Made by a program: the position numbers and the translations under genes
Notes under the pieces: generated by a model
The model's database searches: none
Told to the model about the DNA's origin: nothing
Seen by the model: the letters and a program-made list of their open reading frames with translations, nothing else
NCBI RefSeq assembly: GCF_002157625.1
Contig: NZ_BDMM01000004.1
Span: 186,001 to 250,000, forward strand
From: Brevundimonas sp. SH203
GTDB taxonomy: Bacteria > Pseudomonadota > Alphaproteobacteria > Caulobacterales > Caulobacteraceae
DNA length: 64,000 nt
Direction of reading: 5' to 3'
Part shown: one piece after another, positions 35,536-47,311 of the stretch
Numbering within the stretch: position 1 is the first letter of the stretch
Layout of the letters: each line of letters begins with the position of its first letter

Positions 35536-37226
35536 CAGGACGCGCCCTCCGCATCGTCCGATCCTGCGCTGGTCCGGGGCGGCGGCGCATAGACCGTCAG
35601 GCTGACCTCGTCCCCGGCGGAATAGTTGTAGCCGGTGACGACCCCCACGGCGCGGCCCGACACGCCCAGTCGGGCGGCGGCGGCGCGGAAGGCGTCGGCG
35701 TCGCGCGCCTCCACGATGGCGGGCCGGCCCTCGGCCAGGGCTTCGGCCGCCCCTTGCGCGTCCGTCAGATCGGTGTCGCGCCCGGTCAGGAAGACGAAGC
35801 TGGGTTCATGGAAGCCGGTGATGGCCACCGGCCCCGGCGTGCGGCCCTGGCGTGGATGCAGGTCGGCGGCCTCCAGCGTCCGCTCCAGCTGGGGCGCGAC
35901 GGCCAGGGGGCGCAGCTGGCGGATCGTGCCGGCCAGGGCGGCGTGGGCGACGACGCCGAACGCCAGAGACGCGACCAGGGCCGCGACCGTCGCCCGGTTC
36001 ACCAGCAGGAAGGCCCCCATGGCCCCCGCCGCCAGGGCCGTAACCACCGTCAGCGCCGCCCAGGTCTGGGCCGTCGAGGTGCCATAGACCGTCAGCCCAT
36101 AGACGGTGACGCCGATGATCAGAAGGGCGGCGATCACCGCCAGAACCGCGCCCGTGACGCGCGACACCTTGCCGATGGGCCTGGCCAGGGCGGCGGCGGC
36201 CAGAAGCGCCAGCCCGCCGAAGGTCGGCAGGGTGTAGTGCCACAGCTTGGTCGGGGCCAGTTCGAACATCAGCCAGCCCGGCAGCACCCAGCAGACCAGA
36301 AACCGGATCGCCGGCTCGGCCCGTCGGCTCCATCCCGTCGAGACGGCGGCAGGCAGCAGAAGCGTCGAGGGGAAGAACAGCAGCGGCGCCAGCAGCAGAT
36401 ACATGCCAGGGAAGCCCGAATGGCTCTCATGCGCCCCGGCGATCTTGGGCGCCAGGTCGCCGCCGATAGCCTCGCGCCAGAAGCCGCCGTCGGTGGCGAT
36501 GGTGATGGCGATGGCCCACGGCCCGACCATCAGGGCGACCAGCGGCAGGCCCCAGCCCCAGCCCAGTCGATACAGCCATTTGACGTTCCGGTCCCAGATC
36601 GACACGGCGACGGCGGCCAGGGCGACGACCAGAAACCCGATCGGCCCCTTGATCAGGATCGCCAGGCCCAGCCCTGCCCAGAACAGGAATTTATGCAGCC
36701 GTTCGGGCCGTTCGTCCGCCCGCGTCGCCATATAGATGCGCGCCAGGGCCGCCATGGCCAAGGTGGTCGCCCCGCACAGCATGGCGTCGGTCTTGGCGAT
36801 GCCCGCCTCGGTGGACAAGAGGAAGGTCGCCCCCATGATCGCCCCGCCGAAGAAGCCGACGCGGTTTCCCAGCATGGCCGACCCGGCCCAGGCCACGGCC
36901 CAGGCGGCCAGCATGGCGCCCAGCAGGGACGGAATCCGATAGGGCGCGATCTGGCGATCCTCGACGTCCGAGGTCAGGGCCACGGCCGCCGCCTGCAGCC
37001 AGTAGATGCCCACCGGCTTCTTCCAGCGCGGCTCGTCCTGATAGCGGATGTCGACATAGTCGCCGCTCTCGACCATCTGCGACGTGGCCTGGGCGAACCG
37101 GCTTTCGTCACGGTCCAGCGGCGGCATCAGCAAGAGGCCCGGCAGGCCGGCGATCAGCGTCAGCAGGGCGGCGAACAGCGGCCCCCTCCAACCGGCGATA
37201 AGGTGATCCAGGTTCGGGCGGTTCAT
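35535..37226 (-). CDS. ArnT/PMT-type membrane glycosyltransferase
   Basis: This 563-residue integral membrane protein belongs to the GT-C/GT83 superfamily. The catalytic DE motif lies in the first external loop (PPLDRDESRFAQATSQMVES) and is followed by KKPVGIYWLQ, conserved in ArnT relatives. About 11 hydrophobic helices follow, with a periplasmic C-terminal domain from about 440. These enzymes move a sugar from a polyprenyl phosphate to lipid A, protein or glycan; the acceptor is unknown. The GT2 gene at 37831 could supply the polyprenyl-linked sugar. Confidence 0.88.
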   Translation of the reverse strand: MNRPNLDHLIAGWRGPLFAALLTLIAGLPGLLLMPPLDRDESRFAQATSQMVESGDYVDIRYQDEPRWKKPVGIYWLQAAAVALTSDVEDRQIAPYRIPSLLGAMLAAWAVAWAGSAMLGNRVGFFGGAIMGATFLLSTEAGIAKTDAMLCGATTLAMAALARIYMATRADERPERLHKFLFWAGLGLAILIKGPIGFLVVALAAVAVSIWDRNVKWLYRLGWGWGLPLVALMVGPWAIAITIATDGGFWREAIGGDLAPKIAGAHESHSGFPGMYLLLAPLLFFPSTLLLPAAVSTGWSRRAEPAIRFLVCWVLPGWLMFELAPTKLWHYTLPTFGGLALLAAAALARPIGKVSRVTGAVLAVIAALLIIGVTVYGLTVYGTSTAQTWAALTVVTALAAGAMGAFLLVNRATVAALVASLAFGVVAHAALAGTIRQLRPLAVAPQLERTLEAADLHPRQGRTPGPVAITGFHEPSFVFLTGRDTDLTDAQGAAEALAEGRPAIVEARDADAFRAAAARLGVSGRAVGVVTGYNYSAGDEVSLTVYAPPPRTSAGSDDAEGAS

Positions 37227-37265
37227 CAGAGCGTCGTATCACGCGGACGACGCTCGCCGGAAGCG

Positions 37266-37715
37266 TCACCTCGCAAGACCGCCCAGCATCCGCGCCACGA
37301 TGCGTTTGTGGAAGGGCGTGATCGCGGCCAGATAGGCCCGGCCCAGCAGATTGTGGCGCTCGATCAGGGTTGCGATGCTGACGCGGTTCAGCCCCGACGC
37401 CTGCGGATCGACGCGCAGCATCAGGCGAAAATCCAGATGGCGGTCGTCAAAGCCGATGACCATCTCGTCCGCGCGTTCGGACAGGACAGGAAAGTCGCCG
37501 ATCTCGGCGCTCGTCAACCCCACCAGTCTGACAACGGCGTTCCTCAGGCCCATCAGCTGTCCGATCCATCGGGGCGCGTTGGCGACCATGTTTTCGAAGG
37601 CCTGACGCGCATTGATCGGGCCGGCGACGCCCTCGACGCCGTAACGATCGCCCCAGTCGGCGCCGGGCAGCACCGGATGGGGCAGGGCGATGGGCAGTTC
37701 GACGGCGGCGGCCAT
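37266..37715 (-). CDS. DUF2867 family protein
   Basis: This is a 149-residue protein with the DUF2867 pattern: DWGDRYGVEG near the start, then FDDRHLDFRLMLRVD, and a C-terminal HNLLGRAYLAAITPFHKRIV. Nothing firm is known about the family's role. The start at 37715 is chosen because the upstream extension overlaps the divergent GT2 gene's promoter region. It sits between two glycosyltransferase genes. Confidence 0.8.
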   Translation of the reverse strand: MAAAVELPIALPHPVLPGADWGDRYGVEGVAGPINARQAFENMVANAPRWIGQLMGLRNAVVRLVGLTSAEIGDFPVLSERADEMVIGFDDRHLDFRLMLRVDPQASGLNRVSIATLIERHNLLGRAYLAAITPFHKRIVARMLGGLAR

Positions 37716-37830
37716 GACGTATCCTTGGAAAGACAGCGGTGGTGTCCTCACGCCCGCGCGCCCGAGCCATGAGACGCAAGGTCGCAGCGTCCGTTTCACT
37801 CGCGCCTGCGGATGCGCTAAGGAGCCACGA

Positions 37831-38568
37831 ATGAACGACCGCGCCGCCTCCGCCCCCGACATCTCCGTCGTCGTCCCCGTCCATGACGAGGCGGGGGCCG
37901 CCGTGCCCCTGGCGCGCGAGATCGCCGCCGCCTTCGCGGGCCGGTCCTATGAGATGATCTTCGTGGACGACGCCTCGCGCGATGCGACCCTGGCCGAGCT
38001 GAAGGCCGCCATGGCCGAACTGCCCGCCCTGCGCGTCCTGTCGCACGGGGCCAATGCGGGTCAGAGCCGCGCGGTGCGCACCGGCGTCCTGGCGGCGCGC
38101 GGCGCCGTGGTGGTGACGATGGACGGCGACGGCCAGAACCCGCCCGCCGACGCGCCGCGCCTGGTCGACGCCCTGATGGCGGCCCCGGCCGACGTCGGCC
38201 TGGTCGGCGGCCGCCGCGCCAAACGCCAGGACACTCAGGCCAAGCGCCAGGCCTCGATCTGGGCCAACCGCATCCGCCGCAAACTGCTGGGCGACGACGC
38301 CGACGACACCGGCTGCGGGCTTAAGGCCTTCCGCCGCGAGGTCTTCCTGCGCCTGCCCTACTTCGATCACATCCACCGCTATCTGCCGGCCCTGATGATC
38401 CGCGAGGGGTTCAGGAACCAGTATCTGGACGTGGATCACCGCCACCGCGAGACGGGCCGGTCGAAATACACCAACTGGGGCCGCCTGCGCGCGTCGGTCT
38501 CGGACCTGATGGGCGTCATGTGGCTGAAGACCCGCTCGCGCCAGCCGGGCGCGATCTCGGAATTCTGA
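37831..38568 (+). CDS. GT2 glycosyltransferase, dolichol-phosphate-mannose synthase-like
   Basis: This 245-residue GT-A enzyme has DISVVVPVHDEAGAA, the nucleotide motif IFVDDASRDAT, the metal-binding DGDGQNPP (a DxD variant), and the acceptor-loop HRHRETGRSKYTNWGR typical of DPM1-like synthases. It has no C-terminal membrane helices, so it is probably peripheral to the inner membrane. It likely makes a polyprenyl-phosphate sugar that the ArnT-like enzyme at 35535 could use. The ribosome site AAGGAG precedes the ATG by about 7 bases. Confidence 0.88.
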   Translation: MNDRAASAPDISVVVPVHDEAGAAVPLAREIAAAFAGRSYEMIFVDDASRDATLAELKAAMAELPALRVLSHGANAGQSRAVRTGVLAARGAVVVTMDGDGQNPPADAPRLVDALMAAPADVGLVGGRRAKRQDTQAKRQASIWANRIRRKLLGDDADDTGCGLKAFRREVFLRLPYFDHIHRYLPALMIREGFRNQYLDVDHRHRETGRSKYTNWGRLRASVSDLMGVMWLKTRSRQPGAISEF

Positions 38569-38597
38569 AGCGCCGTCTCTTCCCCGGAGACGAGCAA

Positions 38598-38629
38598 CAA
38601 AAAGGGCGGGGTCTTGCGACCCCGCCCTT
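38598..38629 (-). terminator. Rho-independent terminator of the groESL operon
   Basis: A perfect 12-bp stem AAGGGCGGGGTC / GACCCCGCCCTT with a 4-base loop is followed on the reverse strand by TTTTTGTTG. It lies about 75 bases after the groEL stop and about 34 bases after the GT2 stop, and may serve both. Confidence 0.85.
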
Positions 38630-38704
38630 CTGCACTCAGCCTGAACTGGCCTGGACCCCGACCTTCGCCGGGGCGTCCGGGCGGCCCGAAGGCCGCCCTC
38701 GCGC

Positions 38705-40475
<1,771 letters not shown>

Positions 40476-40488
40476 CTAGGGCTGAGCC

Positions 40489-40776
40489 TTAGCTCAGCAC
40501 TCCAAGCACGTCCGACTCTTTCATGATGATCAGGTCTTCGCCGTCGATCTTCACTTCCGTGCCCGACCATTTGCCGAACAGGATGCGGTCGCCGGCCTTC
40601 AGTTCCAGGGCGTTGACCTTGCCCTGGTCGTCACGGACGCCGGGGCCGACGGAGACGACTTCGCCTTCCTGCGGCTTTTCCTTGGCGGTGTCGGGGATGA
40701 TGATCCCACCCTTGGTCTTGGATTCTTCTTCAACGCGCTTGACCAGCACGCGGTCGCCGAGCGGACGGAACGCCAT
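40489..40776 (-). CDS. groES: Co-chaperonin GroES
   Basis: This 95-residue protein is the lid of the GroEL chamber. It begins [18 protein letters not shown] and has the mobile loop [19 protein letters not shown] that binds GroEL, and the C-terminal [15 protein letters not shown]. It is the first gene of the operon, preceded by a CIRCE-like operator and a vegetative-type promoter. Confidence 0.99.
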   Translation of the reverse strand: MAFRPLGDRVLVKRVEEESKTKGGIIIPDTAKEKPQEGEVVSVGPGVRDDQGKVNALELKAGDRILFGKWSGTEVKIDGEDLIIMKESDVLGVLS

Positions 40777-40849
40777 CGGACTTCTCCCTGTAAAACCCCC
40801 GGATCGGGGCGTTTTTGAAACGGTGTGCGTAGCCCCCGCGATCGCCGTT

Positions 40850-40876
40850 TTGGCAGCCGACCGGCGAGAGTGCTAA
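40850..40876 (-). promoter_or_regulatory. CIRCE-like HrcA operator upstream of groES
   Basis: On the reverse strand the left arm TTAGCACTC is perfect, followed by 9 bases and GGCTGCCAA, which matches 6 of 9 positions of GAGTGCTAA. Spacing is exact. HrcA-CIRCE control of groESL is established in Caulobacter. Confidence 0.68.
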
Positions 40877-40886
40877 CGCGAGCGGG

Positions 40887-40914
40887 AGTTAGGCAGAGGC
40901 GCCGCCACCGTCAA
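40887..40914 (-). promoter_or_regulatory. Probable housekeeping promoter of groESL
   Basis: The reverse strand has TTGACG, 16 bases, and CTAACT, placed so that transcription starts at the edge of the CIRCE-like operator. The -35 matches well; the -10 is weak, as is usual in Alphaproteobacteria. Confidence 0.5.
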
Positions 40915-41074
40915 GCGTCGGCCCTTTATCGATGCGCGAATTCTCTGTGACGCATGAACTGAAAATGAACGTCGACCTCCGGGGGCGTTCAAACTGGCGA
41001 CGATAAAACCGCTTCAACGCTGGATGCCTTCCCCTTCTGGAAGCGCAGGTCGGCAAGCAACAAAGGAGACGGAT

Positions 41075-41512
41075 ATGTCCAAGCTGCTGAAGATCACCGC
41101 CGTCGCCACCGCCCCGGTCGTCGCCATGACGCTGATGGCGGCCCCCGCCTCGGCTCAGTCGCGCGACCGCGACAACACCGGCCGCAACGCCCTGATCGGC
41201 GCGGCGGTGGGCGGTCTGGCCGGCGCCATCTATGGCAACGGCGACGGCAACTATATCGCGGGCGGCGCCCTGGCCGGCGCGGCGGTGGGCGCGGTCGCCA
41301 GCAATCGCGGCTCCAGCTGCGGCTATTATCGCGGCGGCCAGTGCTACCGGAACCAGGGTCACTGGGAACGCGAGCACGGCATCGACAGCAGCCGCTACGG
41401 CTATGACTACCGCTACGACGGCCGCCGCTACGACTCGCGTTACGATCGTCGCTATGATCGCGATTACCGTGATCGCTACGACCGCGACTATCGTTACGAC
41501 CGCCGCTGGTAA
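41075..41512 (+). CDS. Glycine-zipper protein with Tyr/Arg/Asp-rich tail
   Basis: This 145-residue exported protein has a signal peptide (about 1-28, cleaved after PASA). A glycine-zipper segment follows (NALIGAAVGGLAGAIYG, then GGALAGAAVGAVAS), two short stretches able to pack in a membrane. A pair of cysteines lies near CGYYRGGQC. The final 55 residues repeat RYD-type triplets (YRYDGRRYDSRYDRRYDRD). The function is unknown. AAAGGAG lies 8 bases before the ATG, and a terminator follows. Confidence 0.85.
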   Translation: MSKLLKITAVATAPVVAMTLMAAPASAQSRDRDNTGRNALIGAAVGGLAGAIYGNGDGNYIAGGALAGAAVGAVASNRGSSCGYYRGGQCYRNQGHWEREHGIDSSRYGYDYRYDGRRYDSRYDRRYDRDYRDRYDRDYRYDRRW

Positions 41513-41533
41513 GCGATCGTTGCATCCAGACGG

Positions 41534-41563
41534 AAAGGCCCGGCCGCACGGTCGGGCCTTTTC
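41534..41563 (+). terminator. Rho-independent terminator between the glycine-zipper gene and pgi
   Basis: AAGGCCCG and CGGGCCTT form the stem (41535-41560), extended by a few inner pairs, followed by TTCTG; the reverse side also has a short T-run. It probably serves both convergent genes. Confidence 0.8.
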
Positions 41564-41567
41564 TGCG

Positions 41568-43175
41568 TCAGGCCATCAGTCGGGTCATCAGCGCCGATGT
41601 CGAAGGGTCCAGATCGGCGGACGGGCCGCCCGCATCGACATCCTTCAGAATGGCCTTGGCCAGCACCTTGCCCAGTTCGACGCCCCACTGGTCGAAGCTG
41701 TTGATGTCCCAGATCACGCCTTCCACGAAGGTCTTGTGTTCATAGAGGGCCAGCAGGGCGCCCAGCGTCCGGGGCGTCAGCCGCTCCATCACGACGGCTG
41801 TCGAGGGGCGGTTTCCGGTGAAGGTGCGATGGGGCGCCAGACGCGCGGCCTCCTCTTCCGACAGTCCCTGCGCCAGACCCTCGGCCTTGGCCGCCTCGGT
41901 CGTCTTGCCGACCATCAGGGCCTGGGCCTGGGCCAGGGCGTTGGACCACAGCGGGGCTTCGGGCGCGTCGGCGTGGGTCCTGGCCACGATCACGAACTCG
42001 GCCGGAACCACCTCCGGCCCCTGGTGAATCTGCTGGAAGAAGGCGTGCTGGCCGTTGGTGCCGGGCTCGCCGAAGACGACCGGGCAGGTCTGGCGTGTGA
42101 CGGGCGTTCCGTCGCGATGCACCCGCTTGCCGTTCGATTCCATCTCCAGCTGCTGCAGGAAGGACGGCAGACGACGCAGGGCGTGGGCGTAGGGGGCGAC
42201 CGTCCGCGCCGGACGGTTCAGTCCATCGACATTGAACAGCTGGGCCAGGGCCATCAGGATCGGCGCGTTCCGCTCCAGCGGCGCCTGAACGAAATGGTCG
42301 TCCATGGCGGCGGCGCCGGCCAGCATCTGTTCGAACACGTCCCAGCCCAGGGCGATGGCGCACGACAGGCTGACCGCCGACCACAGGGAATAGCGCCCCC
42401 CGACCCAGTCCCTGAACGCGAAGGTGCGGCCGCAGCCGAAGGCCGCCGCCCGATCCGGCGCCGCCGTCACCCCGATGAAATGCTTCGTCATCCCCTCGGC
42501 CGGCAGGGCCGCAGCCAGCCAGGCCTTGGCCGCCTCGGCGTTGGCCAGAGTCTCCTGCGTCGTGAAGGTCTTGGACACGACCACGACCAGGGTCGTTTCG
42601 GGATCGAGGCCGGTCAGGGCCTCTGCCATGTCGCGCGGGTCGATGTTGGCGACGAAGCGCAGGTCGATGGCCGGGTCCAGCGGGCGCAGCGCGTCCCAGA
42701 CCACGCGCGGCCCCAGATCCGACCCGCCGATGCCGACGTGGACGATGGCCTCGAACCGCTTGCCCGTCGCCCCCGCCTCGGCGCCCGAACGCACGGCGTC
42801 GGCATAGGCCTTCATGTCCGCCCGCACGGCGTCCACCTCGGCCGAGACCGGCTCGCCCAGCGCCTCGAAGCCGGCGCCCGGCGCGGCGCGCAGGGCCGGG
42901 TGCAGCACCGCCCGCCCCTCGGTCAGATTGACCGCCTCTCCGGCGAACAAGGCCGCGCGGCGCCCCTCGACGTCGCTGGCGCGGGCCAGGTCCAGACAGG
43001 CGTCGAAGGCCGCGCGGGTCCAGCTCTGTTTCGACAGGTCCAGATAGAGGCCCGCCGCCTCGACCGACATCCGCGACAGCCGGTCGGGATCGGCGGCGAA
43101 CTGATCCACGATCCGCGCAGAGGCGGCCTCGGCTGCGGCTTGGTCGAAGGCGGTCCAGGCGGCGTCGCGGGTCAT
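41568..43175 (-). CDS. pgi: Glucose-6-phosphate isomerase
   Basis: This 535-residue enzyme interconverts glucose-6-phosphate and fructose-6-phosphate. Sugar-phosphate and catalytic blocks are VHVGIGGSDLGPRVV, VVSKTFTTQET, GEPGTNGQHAFFQQIHQG, and FVEGVIWDINSFDQWGVELGK near the end with the catalytic Lys. The start at 43175 gives the normal length; an ATG 12 bases upstream is possible. In bacteria that use the Entner-Doudoroff route it mainly feeds fructose into glucose-6-phosphate. Confidence 0.96.
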   Translation of the reverse strand: MTRDAAWTAFDQAAAEAASARIVDQFAADPDRLSRMSVEAAGLYLDLSKQSWTRAAFDACLDLARASDVEGRRAALFAGEAVNLTEGRAVLHPALRAAPGAGFEALGEPVSAEVDAVRADMKAYADAVRSGAEAGATGKRFEAIVHVGIGGSDLGPRVVWDALRPLDPAIDLRFVANIDPRDMAEALTGLDPETTLVVVVSKTFTTQETLANAEAAKAWLAAALPAEGMTKHFIGVTAAPDRAAAFGCGRTFAFRDWVGGRYSLWSAVSLSCAIALGWDVFEQMLAGAAAMDDHFVQAPLERNAPILMALAQLFNVDGLNRPARTVAPYAHALRRLPSFLQQLEMESNGKRVHRDGTPVTRQTCPVVFGEPGTNGQHAFFQQIHQGPEVVPAEFVIVARTHADAPEAPLWSNALAQAQALMVGKTTEAAKAEGLAQGLSEEEAARLAPHRTFTGNRPSTAVVMERLTPRTLGALLALYEHKTFVEGVIWDINSFDQWGVELGKVLAKAILKDVDAGGPSADLDPSTSALMTRLMA

Positions 43176-43277
43176 CGTCGTCTCCATCGCGGGGATTGGC
43201 AGGGTAAACACTCGTTTACGGCTGGGGCGTATTCAGGTTCAACGTCCCAGCGGACGCTGAAACAGGAAGTCACCTCA

Positions 43278-43754
43278 ATGTCCTGCGGCCTTGCTCTCAC
43301 GATCGCCCTGGCGATGTCCAATCCCTCCGTGGCCCTGGCCGCCGAACAGCCGGCGGCGGTTCCCGGCGCGCCGATCTCGGTCGCCGGCGAGCCGCTGTTC
43401 GCCGACATCGTCTCGCGGTCCCACAGCCTGAAGGCCATGGTGGACGGCTGGGCCGCCGCCAAGGCCGCCGACGACGCCGCCTTCTTCACCAGCCAGGCCT
43501 TCACGGGCTTCAAGGCCCAGGCGGAACAGCTGGCCGCGCTGGATATGCAGGGCCACCTGATCCTGAAGGAACGCGGCACCGACGGCGATCTGAAATGCAT
43601 CCTGCGCGGCATTTCCGAGGACATGCCCAAGAAGGTCCAGGCCGTTCAGGCCGCCGCCAATCCGGCCGACCGCGCCACGGCCCTGTCGGAACTGTCCTAT
43701 CTGCTGAACGACAACGTCGAAGTCATCACCGCCCCGCCCAAGCCGGAAGTCTGA
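43278..43754 (+). CDS. Hypothetical secreted protein
   Basis: This 158-residue protein has a signal peptide (about 1-22, cleaved in ALAAEQ). The mature part is alpha-helical and Ala-rich, with FTSQAFTGFKAQAEQLAAL and one cysteine in DLKCILRG. I do not recognise a domain. It stands between the divergent pgi gene and the convergent recQ gene. A periplasmic location is inferred from the signal peptide. Confidence 0.7.
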   Translation: MSCGLALTIALAMSNPSVALAAEQPAAVPGAPISVAGEPLFADIVSRSHSLKAMVDGWAAAKAADDAAFFTSQAFTGFKAQAEQLAALDMQGHLILKERGTDGDLKCILRGISEDMPKKVQAVQAAANPADRATALSELSYLLNDNVEVITAPPKPEV

Positions 43755-43760
43755 TCCGGC

Positions 43761-45638
43761 CTATAGCGCGGCCAGCGTCTCCAGCACGCCCTTGCCGTAG
43801 CGATCCAGCTTGGACTGGCCGACGCCGGAGATGGCGCCCAGCCCGGCCATGTCGCCCGGCTCGGCATGGGCGATCTCCAGCAGGGTCTTGTCCTGGAAGA
43901 TGACATAGGGCGGGACGTGCTGTTCCGAGGCGCGGTCGCGGCGCCAGGCCCGTAGAGCCTCGAACCGGGCGCGCACGTCGGCGTCCATCGTCTCCAGCGC
44001 CGCATTGCGCCCCTCGCCCGAACGGTCGCGGCGGCGCGGGGCGGCGTCGGCCCGCAAGGGCGCGCGACGCACCTCGATCTGGCGTTCGGCCTTATAGACG
44101 GCGCGCACGGCCTCGGGATCGCCCAGGCCCACCAGCGGCTTGCCGTCGTTGGGATCTTCGACCAGCAGACCCTCGAACAGCAGGTGATCCACGATCTCGC
44201 GCCACGAGGTCAGGGAGATGTCGCGCCCGACGCCCCAAGTGGACAGCGACTGTTCCCACGGCTGAACATCCTTGGTGCGGGCCGTCAGGTGATCCACGAC
44301 GCGGTTGCGCCCGAACCGGCCGCCCAGCCGCTGCACCGCCGCCAGCGCCTTCTGGGCCGGGACGGTGGCGTCATAGAGCTGGGGCGGGTCGCCGCAGATG
44401 TCGCAGACGCCGCAGGGCTGGGCGTCATGTTCGCCGAAGTATCGCCGCACGGCCTGGGCGCGACAGACGGCGCCGTCCAGCATGGCGAACAGCTGGCGGG
44501 TCTTTCGCACCTGAACCTGTTTGACCTCCTCGGCCATCGGGCGGCTGTCCAGCCGGCGCAGGGACCAGGCGATGTCCGAGGGGCCGTACAGGGTGATGCC
44601 CTCGGCCGGTTCGCCGTCGCGCCCGCCCCGGCCGATCTCCTGCCAATAGGCTTCCAGCGAACCGGGCGGATCGGCGTGGATGACGAAGCGGACGTCGGCC
44701 TTGTCCACCCCCATGCCGAAGGCGATGGTGGCGACCATGACGGCGCCCTCCTCGGCGAGAAACCGTTCCAGCCGCCGGTCGCGTTCGCGCGTGTCCATGC
44801 CGGCGTGATAGGCGATGGCGTTGGTCCCGGCGTCGCGCAGCGCCTGGGCCACGCGGTCGCAGCCGTCGCGGCTGCCGCAATAGACCACGCCCGACTTGCC
44901 CCGCCGTTCGCGCACCAGTTCGATGACCCGCGCGTCGGTCCTGGCGCGCGAGGCGCTCTCCTTGCGCTCGGCCGACAGCTGCAGGTTCGGACGGGCGAAA
45001 CTGTCGACGAAGACCCGGGCCTCCTCCAGCCGCAGCGAACGCAGGATGTCGTCGCGGGTGCGGGCGTCGGCGGTGGCGGTGACGGCGATGCGGGGCGTGT
45101 TCGGAAACCGCTCGGCCAGGAGGCCCAGATTGCGATAGTCGGGGCGGAAGTCGTGGCCCCACTGGGACACACAGTGCGCTTCGTCGATGGCGATCAGGCT
45201 CAGCGGCAGTTCGGCCAGCCGATCGAGCATCGCCCCCGCCGCCAGACCTTCGGGCGAGACATAGAGCAGGTCCAGTTCACCGGATCGCGCCGCCGCCCAG
45301 ATGGCCGACCGCTCGTCCAGCGAGACGCCGGAATCCAGCCGCGCCGCCGCCACGCCCTGCTGTTTCAACGCCTCGACCTGATCGGTCATCAGGGCGATCA
45401 GGGGCGAGACCACCAGCCCCAGGCCGGGGCGCAGGATGGCGGGGATCTGATAGCAGACGCTCTTGCCGCCGCCGGTCGGCAGGACGGCCAGCACGTCGCC
45501 GCCGGACAGGATCTGTTCGACCACCTGCCCCTGCAGCCCCCGGAAATCGGCATGGCCCCAGACGCGCGACAGCAGGGCCCGCGCATCGTTCAGGTCAGGC
45601 GTGTCGGTCGGGGAAAATTGAGGCTGCGTGGCGGGCAT
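43761..45638 (-). CDS. recQ: ATP-dependent DNA helicase RecQ
   Basis: This 625-residue superfamily 2 helicase has Walker A LPTGGGKSVCYQIP, the DEAH box AIDEAHCVSQWGHDFRP with the aromatic-rich loop, and motif VI around GRGGRDG. A RecQ zinc site has Cys residues in CRAQAVRRYFGEH and CGVCDICGD. The C-terminal HRDC domain (about 545-620) includes PPYVIFQDKTLLEIA. It unwinds DNA in RecF-type recombination and fork repair. Confidence 0.96.
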   Translation of the reverse strand: MPATQPQFSPTDTPDLNDARALLSRVWGHADFRGLQGQVVEQILSGGDVLAVLPTGGGKSVCYQIPAILRPGLGLVVSPLIALMTDQVEALKQQGVAAARLDSGVSLDERSAIWAAARSGELDLLYVSPEGLAAGAMLDRLAELPLSLIAIDEAHCVSQWGHDFRPDYRNLGLLAERFPNTPRIAVTATADARTRDDILRSLRLEEARVFVDSFARPNLQLSAERKESASRARTDARVIELVRERRGKSGVVYCGSRDGCDRVAQALRDAGTNAIAYHAGMDTRERDRRLERFLAEEGAVMVATIAFGMGVDKADVRFVIHADPPGSLEAYWQEIGRGGRDGEPAEGITLYGPSDIAWSLRRLDSRPMAEEVKQVQVRKTRQLFAMLDGAVCRAQAVRRYFGEHDAQPCGVCDICGDPPQLYDATVPAQKALAAVQRLGGRFGRNRVVDHLTARTKDVQPWEQSLSTWGVGRDISLTSWREIVDHLLFEGLLVEDPNDGKPLVGLGDPEAVRAVYKAERQIEVRRAPLRADAAPRRRDRSGEGRNAALETMDADVRARFEALRAWRRDRASEQHVPPYVIFQDKTLLEIAHAEPGDMAGLGAISGVGQSKLDRYGKGVLETLAAL

Positions 45639-45672
45639 CCTTGATCTGTGCGCTCTTTGTTCCCGTAAACGA

Positions 45673-45707
45673 AGTCCCGCAGGCCGCGAACGGCAGCCTG
45701 CGGGACT
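45673..45707 (-). terminator. Strong hairpin, probable terminator of the NDUFA9-like gene
   Basis: A perfect 12-bp inverted repeat AGTCCCGCAGGC / GCCTGCGGGACT encloses an 11-base loop. On the reverse strand it follows the stop codon at 45726 by 19 bases and is trailed by TCGTTTACG. Confidence 0.65.
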
Positions 45708-45725
45708 ATCGGCTGGGGATTGATC

Positions 45726-46703
<978 letters not shown>

Positions 46704-47311
46704 GGGAAAACTCCAGTCGAAAATCCGTGTCGCGGGATAGACGATAGGGCGCCGCACCGCAACGCGGGCAAGCATCTTCGTCTTCGCGCTTTCGCAGCGA
46801 AGTTGGAGGGCTGGGCGGAGCGCCGGGCCTTCGCCCGGAGTTTGGTTTTAGAGTTACCGTTTCGACGAAGGGTTTGACGCTCCGCGCGGCTGGTTGGCCT
46901 GCAAGCTCGGGGCGTCGAGCGGTGGCGGTCTTATCGCCTAACCCCATAAGCCTGCGACGGGTCGGTGGTCCCTGCGAGGACCGTCCCGAGTGCGGCCGAG
47001 TATCCCCCTCGCCCCTCCGACGGCGCTCCATGAGTCGCCGCCGGCGCGATGGAGTTTCACCACCGCTCCCGTTCCCTCCGCTCTCGCCGCCGCAAGGTCG
47101 CAGGCCAGGCGAGCCCTCCATGCGACGAGACGGGTTTAGAATACGCGCGTTTCGGAGGGGGGATGGCAGATGGGGCGCACAATTCGCCAAGCGGCTGGAT
47201 TCGCTGGGAATGGACCAGCCGCATCGTGATGGCTGGGGGGCTTCAAGAGCCCCTCCCCCACGCTTCGCGCGGCCCCCTCCCCATGACATGGGGAGGTGAC
47301 GATGGTGGGCT
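46704..47311. other. Long gap without a clear gene
   Basis: I see no convincing gene in these 608 bases. A frame running the length of most of it on the reverse strand is Arg/Pro/Ser-rich with no hydrophobic core and looks spurious. The part 47241-47298 is a palindromic repeat element. The rest contains short GC-rich hairpins. I found no tmRNA, RNase P, 6S or tRNA signature. Confidence 0.6.
47241..47298 (-). repeat. Palindromic repeat element (GGGGAGG family), single copy
   Basis: The core CCTCCCC-ATGACAT-GGGGAGG (47276-47296) is followed on the reverse strand by GGGGCCGCG, AGCGTGGGGGAGGGG and TCTTGAAG. The same order of blocks occurs in both copies at 52163-52307, so this is a dispersed family. 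Confidence 0.75.
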
